A stretch of 57,733 nucleotides of DNA from Lachnospiraceae bacterium (lineage in GTDB: Bacteria; Bacillota; Clostridia; Lachnospirales; Lachnospiraceae): contig JAGBBM010000048.1 of assembly GCA_017938485.1 (NCBI GenBank), positions 1-57,733 on the forward strand, in the 5' to 3' direction. Position 1 is the stretch's first letter. Each line of letters starts with the position of its first letter. Shown here one piece after another: positions 35,982 through 43,551 of the stretch. The notes under the pieces were generated by a model, which had not been told where the DNA came from, did no database searches, and was given only the letters and a program-made list of their open reading frames with translations. Position numbers and translations under genes: made by a program.

Positions 35982-36448
35982 TACAGATAATTGGGGATTA
36001 TTATATTTCTATCCATAGTGTTAGAATATCTAATATCAGGGGTATATTTATTTTGCCTTTGAAAAAATCTTAGATATATCCATAAAGCTACCCCCTATGA
36101 TGAAATCCCCCGAGTTCCAACTGTTTGAGCAATGAGCAAAATCTAGGGATAAAAAATAAGTATATATGTTGTGCAAACGCGCTCGCGCTCTTTGCTCACG
36201 CAAGGGTACTAAGGCTTGAAAAGCCTAAGGACCCGCGTTCGCAAACGGTTTGCTAACATATATACTTATTTTTTATCCCTAGATTTTGGTGATTGCGAGT
36301 TTTGGAACTCGCGCGGATAATCAAACATCATAGGGGGTGCTTTATGTGAGATATCAAGATTATTTCAACAGCAAAATAAATATACCCCTGATATAGATAT
36401 TCACAATAATCATGAAAAGAATAATAATCCCCAATTATCTGTACTATA
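35977..36448. mobile_element. 472-bp foldback/MITE-like element with long inverted repeats
   Basis: The gap between the antiporter and the next MATE gene is almost entirely one imperfect palindrome. The outermost 28 bp (35977-36004) are perfectly repeated in inverse at 36421-36448. Further identical blocks are 36033-36056 with 36371-36394 (24 bp) and 36137-36170 with 36255-36288 (34 bp). The centre is a small stem near 36212-36226. Both ends carry TA, the target duplication of IS630/Tc1-mariner elements. No ORF is present, so it would be non-autonomous. It could instead be a long structured RNA or a giant terminator; the outermost identity and TA ends favour a MITE. Confidence 0.75.
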
Positions 36449-36509
36449 GGTTTTTCTTGCATTTTTTGGGGAAAAGGAGTAAAACATACAACAGGAAGAG
36501 GTGATTGGT

Positions 36510-37886
36510 ATGTCTAGGTATAGGGCGAATAAAAGTAAATATGAGATAGATATGTGCAGTGGTTCTATATTAAAGAAGATGTTACTTTTTGCGGTTCCAC
36601 TTATGTTTTCAAGTATATTGCAGCTGCTTTTTAATGCAGCGGATATAGTTGTTGTAGGAAGATATGCGGGAGATAACTCTCTGGCTGCAGTTGGTTCAAC
36701 CACATCATTAATCAATTTGCTTACGAATCTGTTTGTGGGGCTTTCAGTTGGTGCCAATGTGCTGGTTGCTCACTATTATGGGGCAAAGGAAAAGGATGAT
36801 TTAAGGAAAGCCGTACACACAGTTATTACTATAAGTATAATTAGTGGTCTTATACTTACTGTGGTGGGAGTGATAGGAACTAGACAATTTCTTATATGGA
36901 TGGATACACCAAAAGAGGTTTTAGACCTTGCTGCAACTTATCTTAAAATATATTTTATGGGAATGACAGCAACCATGGTATATAACTTTGGTGCGGCCAT
37001 ACTTAGAGCAGTGGGAGATACAAAGCGACCACTTTATTATCTGCTTTTTTCCGGCGTTGTAAATGTAGGGCTTAATCTTTTGTTTGTTATAAAGTATGAT
37101 ATGGATGTGGCGGGAGTAGCTCTTGCTACAGTTATATCACAGTGCATTTCAGCTGTGCTGGTACTTAGATGTCTCATAAAAGAGACTGGTGCCATACATC
37201 TGGATTTAAGGTGCTTAAGGATTGATAGAGGAAACTTTTTTAAGATACTCCAAGTGGGACTTCCAGCGGGATTTCAGGGAGTATTGTTTTCCCTTTCCAA
37301 TGTAGTTATCCAGTCATCCGTAAATGGATTTGGTGAAACTATTGTGGCGGGAAACTCAGCTGCGGGCAATATAGAGGGATTTGTATATATGGCTATGAAT
37401 GCATTTCATCAGGCTGCCATATCTTTTACCAGCCAGAATATGGGTGCTGGCAAATACAGTAGAATTAATAAGATACTTTATGTGTCACAGCTTTATGTGG
37501 TTATAGTTGGACTTTCTATGGGACTTTTGGTTGTAGCATTTGGCGAACCTCTGCTTGGCCTTTATTCGGGAAGTGAAGCAGTTATTGACGCAGGTATGAT
37601 TCGTCTTAAATATATAGTAACATTGTATTTCCTCTGCGGTATGATGGATGTTATGGTAGGTTCCCTTAGGGGTCTTGGATATGCCATTATGCCTATGATA
37701 GTTTCCCTTATTGGAGCTTGTGGACTTAGACTTGTTTGGATTGCCACAGTATTCCAGATACCAAAGTTCCATACTATAGAGATGGTGTATATAACATATC
37801 CTATTACCTGGATACTTACATTCTTAGCTCATGTAGTATGTTTTGTGGTAGTGAGGAGGAAACTACCGAGGAAGGATATAATATGA
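36510..37886 (+). CDS. MATE-family efflux transporter
   Basis: A full-length 458-residue, 12-helix transporter with both half-motifs (LFNAADIVVVGRYAGDNSLAAVG; FTSQNMGAGKYSRINK) and a C-terminal SLIGACGLRLVWIATVF helix. ATG 36510 is favoured because GGAAGAGG lies 8 nt upstream; a GTG at 36501 overlaps that site. It starts 61 bp after the palindromic element, which therefore sits in its upstream control region. The substrate is unknown. Confidence 0.92.
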   Translation: MSRYRANKSKYEIDMCSGSILKKMLLFAVPLMFSSILQLLFNAADIVVVGRYAGDNSLAAVGSTTSLINLLTNLFVGLSVGANVLVAHYYGAKEKDDLRKAVHTVITISIISGLILTVVGVIGTRQFLIWMDTPKEVLDLAATYLKIYFMGMTATMVYNFGAAILRAVGDTKRPLYYLLFSGVVNVGLNLLFVIKYDMDVAGVALATVISQCISAVLVLRCLIKETGAIHLDLRCLRIDRGNFFKILQVGLPAGFQGVLFSLSNVVIQSSVNGFGETIVAGNSAAGNIEGFVYMAMNAFHQAAISFTSQNMGAGKYSRINKILYVSQLYVVIVGLSMGLLVVAFGEPLLGLYSGSEAVIDAGMIRLKYIVTLYFLCGMMDVMVGSLRGLGYAIMPMIVSLIGACGLRLVWIATVFQIPKFHTIEMVYITYPITWILTFLAHVVCFVVVRRKLPRKDII

Positions 37887-37910
37887 CGGTTTAATGTTTT
37901 TATAAGCACG

Positions 37911-38055
37911 CAAAAAGGACTTGATTTCTCAAGCCCTTAATGGTACACTTTAGATAGAAAGTAATCAGGAATTGATTTCTGATTGCCCTCAGTGGAGAAT
38001 ATTTTTAGAGATAGGCATCCTACACTTTAGGCGGTAGAGGATGCTTATTTCTTTT
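37911..38055 (+). ncRNA. Candidate antitoxin RNA of holin-like toxin locus 1
   Basis: Three hairpins in a row on the + strand: about 37916-37939, 37963-37984 and 38012-38045. The last is followed by TTATTTCTTTTT, a terminator that overlaps the 3' end of the toxin gene. Direct repeats TTGATTTCT (37921, 37972) and TACACTTTAG (37944, 38021) occur inside. The segment ATAGGCATC (38011-38019) repeats ATAGGGCATC (38127-38136), the complement of the toxin ribosome site, so the RNA could pair with it. A -10-like TATAAT at 37877 lacks a clear -35; the 5' end is uncertain. Confidence 0.5.
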
Positions 38056-38128
38056 TGTTATGATTATCTATATATGATAACGCCGCAAAAATTACTAGCA
38101 ACAGAGTTAAGATTTCTATTGTGTTCAT
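38045..38128 (-). CDS. Holin-like type I toxin 1
   Basis: A 27-residue peptide MNTIEILTLLLVIFAAL-SYIDNHNKKK: short N-terminal helix, one membrane span, polar Lys tail. This matches the putative holin-like toxin (Hol-Tox) family of Firmicutes. The leader AAGGGGGTGATGCCCT before the ATG is the family's typical ribosome site and is shared in part (GGTGATGCC-TATG) with toxin 2 about 1.2 kb away. It faces a convergent structured RNA. Family members act as membrane toxins silenced by antisense RNA; activity here is inferred. Confidence 0.75.
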   Translation of the reverse strand: MNTIEILTLLLVIFAALSYIDNHNKKK

Positions 38129-38202
38129 AGGGCATCACCCCCTTATGTACTAGAGGGCAATCTAAAAAATCGCATCCACTAACTATTAAAATGTACACAT
38201 GT

Positions 38203-38231
38203 AGTATAACATAATAAGTCTTGCTACGCAA
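38203..38231 (-). promoter_or_regulatory. Promoter of toxin 1
   Basis: Minus strand TTGCGT (38226-38231), 17-bp spacer, TATACT (38203-38208), giving a leader of about 70 nt. Confidence 0.6.
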
Positions 38232-38355
38232 TGCACTGTAACATAAAAACAATTTAAAAAAGAAAAAGATATATAAAAAAGGTTTCTACCAAAAAATGTA
38301 GAATAAGTAATATTGCGGGTATTGTTTTATTTTTATATAAAAGGAGTGTTGCTAT

Positions 38356-39063
38356 ATGACTTATTGTGTATCTGATATTCATGGGAACTATGAGGGATAT
38401 ATTAAGTTACTGGAAAAGATTAATCTTTCCGAGGAAGATACCTTATATGTCTTAGGGGATGTGGTAGACCGAGGAACGGGCGGTATAAAGATACTCCAGG
38501 ATATGATGATGCATTACAACATTATTCCCATTATAGGAAATCATGAGTATATGGCTATAAACTGTCTTAAATTTCTAAATCAAGAGATAACTGAGGAAAG
38601 TATTGCAAAGCTTAACGAAGGAGTCATACAGGGACTTCTAGAATGGCAAAACGTAGGTGGACAGGCTACTATAGACGAATTTCATAAGCTTAACCCGGAG
38701 GAAAAAGAGGATATAATAGAGTATCTTGAAGAATTTTCTTCCTACGAGGAAGTGTCTGTAAACGGAAAGGATTATATTTTAGTGCATGCGGGACTTAGTA
38801 ATTTTTCACCAGAACGACCATTGGAGGGGTATCACATAAGTGAGATGATTTTTGAAACTCCAGACTATGATAGGGTTTACTTCCAAGACAAGCATCTTGT
38901 TACAGGACATCTCCCCACTAGATGCATAGAGGGAAATGAGGGGCAGGATAAGATATACAAGGCGAATAATCATATAGCTATTGATTGCGGGTGTGCTTGT
39001 ATAGATGAAGGTAGTAGGTTAGGGTGTATATGTCTTGATACGGGTGAGGAGTTTTATGTGTGA
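38356..39063 (+). CDS. PPP-family metallophosphatase (protein phosphatase-like)
   Basis: A 235-residue calcineurin-like phosphatase. The metal-binding signature is complete: DIHGNYEGY (residues 7-15), GDVVDRG, GNHEY, then HAG and a further His in VTGHLPT. Bacterial PrpA/PrpE-type enzymes with this layout remove phosphate from Ser/Thr/Tyr proteins or cleave Ap4A. AAGGAG precedes the ATG. It lies between the two toxin loci with no obvious functional tie to them. Confidence 0.88.
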   Translation: MTYCVSDIHGNYEGYIKLLEKINLSEEDTLYVLGDVVDRGTGGIKILQDMMMHYNIIPIIGNHEYMAINCLKFLNQEITEESIAKLNEGVIQGLLEWQNVGGQATIDEFHKLNPEEKEDIIEYLEEFSSYEEVSVNGKDYILVHAGLSNFSPERPLEGYHISEMIFETPDYDRVYFQDKHLVTGHLPTRCIEGNEGQDKIYKANNHIAIDCGCACIDEGSRLGCICLDTGEEFYV

Positions 39064-39089
39064 TGAAAAAATATTACTGAAAATTTTTA

Positions 39090-39117
39090 TTGTAAATTGC
39101 TAGAAAGTTGATACAAT
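39090..39117 (+). promoter_or_regulatory. Promoter of antitoxin RNA 2
   Basis: TTGTAA (39090-39095), 16-bp spacer, TACAAT (39112-39117). An overlapping TATAAT (39117-39122) is a second possible -10. Confidence 0.5.
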
Positions 39118-39123
39118 ATAATT

Positions 39124-39206
39124 ATAGAAGGCAATCGCCACAGTGTGGTTGACCGTTTTTGTGGAAAAAACCTTCCCGACCGATCAAAGTACAGGGAAGG
39201 TTTTTT
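39124..39206 (+). ncRNA. Candidate antitoxin RNA of holin-like toxin locus 2
   Basis: A transcript of about 80 nt from the promoter at 39090-39117 to the terminator at 39165-39206, convergent with the toxin. Its 5' part GGCAATCGCCACAGTGTGG (39130-39148) is a direct repeat of GGCATCACCAACAGGTG (39298-39314), the complement of the toxin ribosome site and start region. The RNA can therefore pair with the toxin message there, as in Fst/par-type loci with shared terminators. Confidence 0.6.
39165..39206. terminator. Shared bidirectional terminator of toxin/antitoxin locus 2
   Basis: AAAAAACCTTCCC (39165-39177) pairs with GGGAAGGTTTTTT (39194-39206). The toxin stop codon on the minus strand lies 2 bases beyond, so both RNAs end here. 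Confidence 0.85.
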
Positions 39207-39208
39207 CG

Positions 39209-39295
39209 TTATTTACAGTTTATAAAAATGAATGTAAGTAAGGCTATAAGGAACGTCGCAAAAGACATTAAATCTTTAAAATCGAAATTCTTCAT
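39209..39295 (-). CDS. Holin-like type I toxin 2
   Basis: A 28-residue peptide, MKNFDFKDLMSFATFL then IALLTFIFINCK: amphipathic start, single membrane span, short polar end. It resembles Hol-Tox family peptides. The start context GTTGGTGATGCCTATG matches toxin 1. An in-frame ATG two codons earlier (giving MPM) is possible, but the shared context favours this one. It is opposed by the RNA at 39124-39206. Confidence 0.72.
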   Translation of the reverse strand: MKNFDFKDLMSFATFLIALLTFIFINCK

Positions 39296-39341
39296 AGGCA
39301 TCACCAACAGGTGAATGGCTACTCACTTCTTTCGAGAATAT

Positions 39342-41513
39342 TTACATTCCATTTTTAAATATTTTTTTGGAAAAACAAAATATAGCAATTCCACTAAGTA
39401 ATAAGAATATAAAACATAAAGTAATATTAGTATAATCACCTGTTGAAGGTACTGGGTCAGTTGTAACCGGGTCATCCTTTAAAGGTTCCTTGTTGTTTGA
39501 TATATTTTCTTCAACCTTGGCGCTTTCGCTTGTGGTTTGTTTGTCTGTATATATAAGTGCATAGGTTGAAAATTGGTCGGTTTCAAAGGAAACTAAACCA
39601 GTTGCTGCGTCATATGCACAAGGAAGTATAGTTGCAATACCTTCGTGGACTCTAATCATTTGATATGTTCTTGATATGGAAGAGTCTTTGTTTATAAGTG
39701 TGGCTGGTAACTCCAAAGTAATTTTAATTGCACCATTTGTTTCTGTAATATTTGATGGTGCATCATTGCCGATTTTTTTAATAAGATCAATATCCAGATA
39801 CATGCCTATAGCAGCATCCTTTTGTACAGAGGTCACGATAGACTTATCTTCGGATGATACTGTGGAAGATATGTCTTCCACTTCCATATAAACCTTAATT
39901 TCTTCTCCGTTTTCCAGACGATTAATTTCTTCTTCTGTAAGAAGCTTTTCAACTAAATCGTTACCGGTTTCGTCTAAAACTGCATTACATGCGTTATCTT
40001 CGCTTGAGGTTGTGTTTGTAACAACTGGTCTTATAACAAAACTAAGTTTGTTAGGAAGAACAACACCGGAGGTTGCTAAATTTGACAAGCTTGTTTGATT
40101 GTTTGTTACAGTTAGCATAGCTTCAAAATCATTTTCTCCAACAACCCATGCTTCCATAGTATCCGGGTTAAAATTAGTTAAAGGTATAATATCTTTATCT
40201 GTTATTGTGTAACTGCCTGGCTCGGGCATACCGGTTATGGATACAGTTGTGTCTCCAAAGGTCCAGCTTCCGTCGCAATCCACAGTGTATTTTTTTACTA
40301 TAGAGAATGTTAAGCTATCCCCTGCAGGAGGGAGCAATTCCTCATTCTCAGTAGAAGCAAGGGTTGTAAAACCGTCTTCTACAATAAGGTACAGTGTATA
40401 GCCATCATTTGCAGTAAGAGTTGCAAACATGGTTTCAGGATTAAAACCTTCGATGAAGATAGGGTCAGTATCTAAAAATGGTATATTGCCGGAAAGCTCA
40501 GCTACTTCTACTGTAGTGCCATCTATAGTCCATTTTCCGGTACCGAAGTTTATGTAATATTGGTTGCCGAAAACTTTTTCTCTAACTGAAAACGTGAAGC
40601 TATCCCCCGCAGGAGGTAACTCAACATTAGCAGAAACAAGATTTATGGTGCCAAACTCATCTACTACGGAAAGATAAATATCAAAGCCATCGGTAGTTGT
40701 GACAACGGCATCCATAGTTTCAGGATTAAAGCCAATTATACCAATATGGTCAGTATCTAAGAATGGTTTTGGACCGTCTAAAAGTTCTTCGGGAACAGTT
40801 ACGGTTTCATCCCCTATAGTCCAGCTTCCTTCGCCGAAGTCTATGTAATATTCGTTCACTGCTTTTTTTTCTACTATGTAAAAAACAATTGTTAAATCAG
40901 GAAAGCCCTCGAAATTTCTGTTTGCAAGAGATGTCTGGTTATCATTCACAGTGAGGGTTTCGTAAAAACCATCATCAGCGCTTACGCGTACTTCCATAGT
41001 TTCCGGGTCAAAGCCTGTTAAAGTAATAACATCATCTTCAGATAAGGATATTTCACCTTTCATATCAGTAGTAACAGTCACATCCCCAATAGTCCAGCTT
41101 CCGGTACCAAAATCTACATAGCGTGTCAGGGTATTGGATGAAATAATTTCGAAGGTTAGTGTATCTGCTAAACCCCCTTCACCTGCATTAGCTCTTGTGG
41201 ATAAAGTGGTTTTTCCGTCAGTTGCTGTCAATGAGGTGGAAAAATCATCTGCCCCTCTTACCCATATTTCCATAGTTTCCGGGTCAAAGTTTGTTAAAGT
41301 AATAACATCATCTTCAGATAAGGATATTTCACCTGTTTTATCAGTAGTAACAGTAACATCTCCAATAGTCCAGCTTCCGGCACCGAAGTTCACTGTATAA
41401 GTCATTTCTCCGGAGCTTTCTTCTGCTAATGGCTGCAGATTGATTGTTCCAAGAACTAACGAAAAAATTATAAGAGAACAAATCAATTTTGCAAGTGTTT
41501 TCTTTCTTTGCAT
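39342..41513 (-). CDS. Repeat-containing cell-wall surface protein with sortase-like signal
   Basis: A 723-residue secreted protein with an N-terminal signal peptide (LAKLICSLIIFSLVLG). Five tandem repeats of roughly 75-90 residues follow, each opening with (FG)-x-G-S/K-WTIGD-x-TV and containing a G/N-F-(D/N)-P-(E/D)-TM motif. A further beta-rich domain (about 480-660) and a C-terminal VPSTGD, hydrophobic helix and Lys tail form a sortase signal with V in place of L. ATG 41513 is preferred (AAAGGCGG upstream) to the ATG at 41594. It is likely a wall-anchored adhesin. The leader contains an A14 run on the coding strand. Confidence 0.78.
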   Translation of the reverse strand: MQRKKTLAKLICSLIIFSLVLGTINLQPLAEESSGEMTYTVNFGAGSWTIGDVTVTTDKTGEISLSEDDVITLTNFDPETMEIWVRGADDFSTSLTATDGKTTLSTRANAGEGGLADTLTFEIISSNTLTRYVDFGTGSWTIGDVTVTTDMKGEISLSEDDVITLTGFDPETMEVRVSADDGFYETLTVNDNQTSLANRNFEGFPDLTIVFYIVEKKAVNEYYIDFGEGSWTIGDETVTVPEELLDGPKPFLDTDHIGIIGFNPETMDAVVTTTDGFDIYLSVVDEFGTINLVSANVELPPAGDSFTFSVREKVFGNQYYINFGTGKWTIDGTTVEVAELSGNIPFLDTDPIFIEGFNPETMFATLTANDGYTLYLIVEDGFTTLASTENEELLPPAGDSLTFSIVKKYTVDCDGSWTFGDTTVSITGMPEPGSYTITDKDIIPLTNFNPDTMEAWVVGENDFEAMLTVTNNQTSLSNLATSGVVLPNKLSFVIRPVVTNTTSSEDNACNAVLDETGNDLVEKLLTEEEINRLENGEEIKVYMEVEDISSTVSSEDKSIVTSVQKDAAIGMYLDIDLIKKIGNDAPSNITETNGAIKITLELPATLINKDSSISRTYQMIRVHEGIATILPCAYDAATGLVSFETDQFSTYALIYTDKQTTSESAKVEENISNNKEPLKDDPVTTDPVPSTGDYTNITLCFIFLLLSGIAIFCFSKKIFKNGM

Positions 41514-41530
41514 AGTGCATTCCGCCTTTC

Positions 41531-41544
41531 TTTTTTTTTTTTTT
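41531..41544 (-). repeat. A14 homopolymer in the surface-protein leader
   Basis: Fourteen consecutive T on the + strand (A on the coding strand), 18-31 bases before the start codon. Such tracts slip during replication, so leader length may vary between cells. Confidence 0.7.
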
Positions 41545-41586
41545 AAGATGTAAATAATACATAATAAATTGTAAGATATTTTTTGT

Positions 41587-41631
41587 ATTATCAAAATAGA
41601 CTTTCCAGAATTGTCAATGACATTTCTGGAA
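41587..41631 (-). promoter_or_regulatory. Promoter with overlapping palindromic candidate operator
   Basis: A 29-bp near-perfect palindrome (41603-41631, TTCCAGAA arms with an inner TGTCA/TGACA pair) covers the minus-strand -35 TTGACA (41612-41617). The -10 GATAAT is at 41587-41592, spacer 19. A repressor here would block the surface-protein gene; the divergent HTH protein at 41703 is the obvious candidate. Confidence 0.5.
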
Positions 41632-41702
41632 AATTACACCTATAAACCGTCAATTTATGTTAAACTTATGCTAGATAAATTTGTATTAAGGGAGACGGTT
41701 TT

Positions 41703-43445
41703 ATGACTTTTAGCGAAAAACTAAACGGATATATGTCTGAATTAAATTGTACTGCCAAGGAGCTTACAGAGGCATCTGGATTGTCAGCTTCTGTCATAAG
41801 CAGGTATAGAGAAGGAAGTCGAGTGCCTAAGATTGATTCAATGCAGTTTGGACAGCTTGTTAAGGGGATTGTATCACTTGCGACTGAAAAAAATAACAGG
41901 GAATATACAGAGGAGATGGTTAAAAAGGAGTTGGCTTTATGTATAGAGGAACAGATATTTCCTTATGATAAATTTCAGGTGAATTTTGATAGGCTGCTCA
42001 ATATGCTTTCCATTAACGTGTCAGATTTATCTCGCTTTTTGAATTTTGACAGTTCTTATATTTCCCGTATAAGAAACGGACAGAGAAGACCGGCGGATCC
42101 TCAGGGGTTTTCTGAAAATGTGTCAAAGTACATTATAAATCATAGTTCATCTGAGGATAAAGCAGTTCTTAGAAGATTGATGGATATAAAGAATGAAGAT
42201 GCTATGGATGATACAATATATATAAAAAGTCTGGTTAAATGGCTTGCCTATGGAGAGGGGGGGATAAAGGAAGATGTAGTGGTCCCCTTCTTAAATAAGC
42301 TGGATGAATTTGATTTAAATGAGTTTATCCGCAGTATACATTTCGATGAGTTAAAGGTACCGACTATGCCTTTTCAGTTACCTACATCTAAAAATTACTA
42401 TGGAGTAGAGGAGATGTGCGAGGCTACATTGGATTTTTTCAAGGCTACAGTTTTATCTAAGTCAATGGAGGATCTCATTGCCAATGATGATACACCTATG
42501 GCTGATAAGGCAAATGGAAGTGATTTTATGAAAAAGTATATATTTGCCGTAGCCTTAACTCTAAAAAAAGGCTTGCATATCAATTTCATACACAATGTTA
42601 ATCGCCCTTTTGATGAGATGATGATGGGACTTGAGGGGTGGATACCTATGTATATGACAGGACAGATATCACCATACTATTTAAAGGAAGCACATAACAA
42701 GCTGTTTGGACATTTTTTGTATTCCAGTGGTGCAGCGGCCCTTTCAGGGGAGTGTATTATGGACTATCACGAAAATGGCAAAATGTATCTGACTAAGAAT
42801 AAAACAGAGATGGCTTATTATAGACAAAGGGCATTGGATTTACTATCAAAAGCCCATCCTCTTATGGATATATATCGCATTGAAACAAGGGATGCCTTTG
42901 AGGCATTTATGGAAAAGGATAAAATGGCATCCGGTAATAGAAAATCTATTCTTTCGGCTTTGCCTTTATATACTCTTACAGAAGAGTTGCTCTTAAAGAT
43001 ATTAAGTCACAATGATGTTGATGAGACTGATAAGAAAAACATTATAGAGTATGTAAAATATCAAAGAGAAGTATATGAAAATATTTTATCAAATAGATGC
43101 GTAGTTGATGAAGTGCCTGATATAAAGGAAGTGGAATTTAAGGAACAGCCTATGATTTTGCCATTGGCAGGATTATTTTACGAAAAGGATATTGTATATA
43201 CTTATGAAGAATATCTTGAACACCTGAAGCAGACACATGAATTCGAAAAACAAAACAGCAACTATACTGTTAAAATAAATAGCAAATATTCTTTCAAAAA
43301 TATACAGATTAGAATCCTCGAAGAAAAGTGGGTAATTATATCCAAAAACAAGGCTCCAGCAATACACTTTGTCATTCACAATCCTCAGCTTAGAAGAGCT
43401 CTGGAAAACATGGTTATTCCTTTTTGGGAGGAGGAAGAGGAATAA
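41703..43445 (+). CDS. Large regulator-like protein with two HTH domains
   Basis: A 580-residue protein. Two XRE-like HTH units are visible: about residues 5-40 (TAKELTEASGLSASVISRYR) and 88-130 (NVSDLSRFLNFDSSYISRIR). A helical 420-residue C-terminal region has no recognised domain. It diverges from the repeat-rich surface protein across a 189-bp gap with a 29-bp palindrome, which suggests control of that gene. GGGAGA precedes the ATG. The protein is much longer than ordinary XRE repressors, so ligand or protein sensing by the C-terminal part is likely. Confidence 0.65.
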   Translation: MTFSEKLNGYMSELNCTAKELTEASGLSASVISRYREGSRVPKIDSMQFGQLVKGIVSLATEKNNREYTEEMVKKELALCIEEQIFPYDKFQVNFDRLLNMLSINVSDLSRFLNFDSSYISRIRNGQRRPADPQGFSENVSKYIINHSSSEDKAVLRRLMDIKNEDAMDDTIYIKSLVKWLAYGEGGIKEDVVVPFLNKLDEFDLNEFIRSIHFDELKVPTMPFQLPTSKNYYGVEEMCEATLDFFKATVLSKSMEDLIANDDTPMADKANGSDFMKKYIFAVALTLKKGLHINFIHNVNRPFDEMMMGLEGWIPMYMTGQISPYYLKEAHNKLFGHFLYSSGAAALSGECIMDYHENGKMYLTKNKTEMAYYRQRALDLLSKAHPLMDIYRIETRDAFEAFMEKDKMASGNRKSILSALPLYTLTEELLLKILSHNDVDETDKKNIIEYVKYQREVYENILSNRCVVDEVPDIKEVEFKEQPMILPLAGLFYEKDIVYTYEEYLEHLKQTHEFEKQNSNYTVKINSKYSFKNIQIRILEEKWVIISKNKAPAIHFVIHNPQLRRALENMVIPFWEEEEE

Positions 43446-43464
43446 TATCACCTCATAAGCAAAT

Positions 43465-43520
43465 ATAAAACCAGCACCATGTGTACATCAACAAGATGAT
43501 AACATATGGTGCTGGTTTAT
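43465..43520. terminator. Bidirectional terminator
   Basis: ATAAAACCAGCACCAT pairs with ATGGTGCTGGTTTAT, arms ending at 43480 and starting at 43506. It separates the convergent regulator and carB genes. Confidence 0.75.
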
Positions 43521-43551
43521 TTTATGAATTGAATATAAGAATTTGTATATC

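Noticed and set aside
38313-38341. TTGCGG-17-TATAAA promoter for the phosphatase gene
   Set aside because: The -10 overlaps the gene's own ribosome site, so a transcript from it would lack that site.
41531-41544. A14 tract as an assembly artefact
   Set aside because: Cannot be excluded, but it lies outside the coding sequence and damages no gene, so it is reported with that caution.
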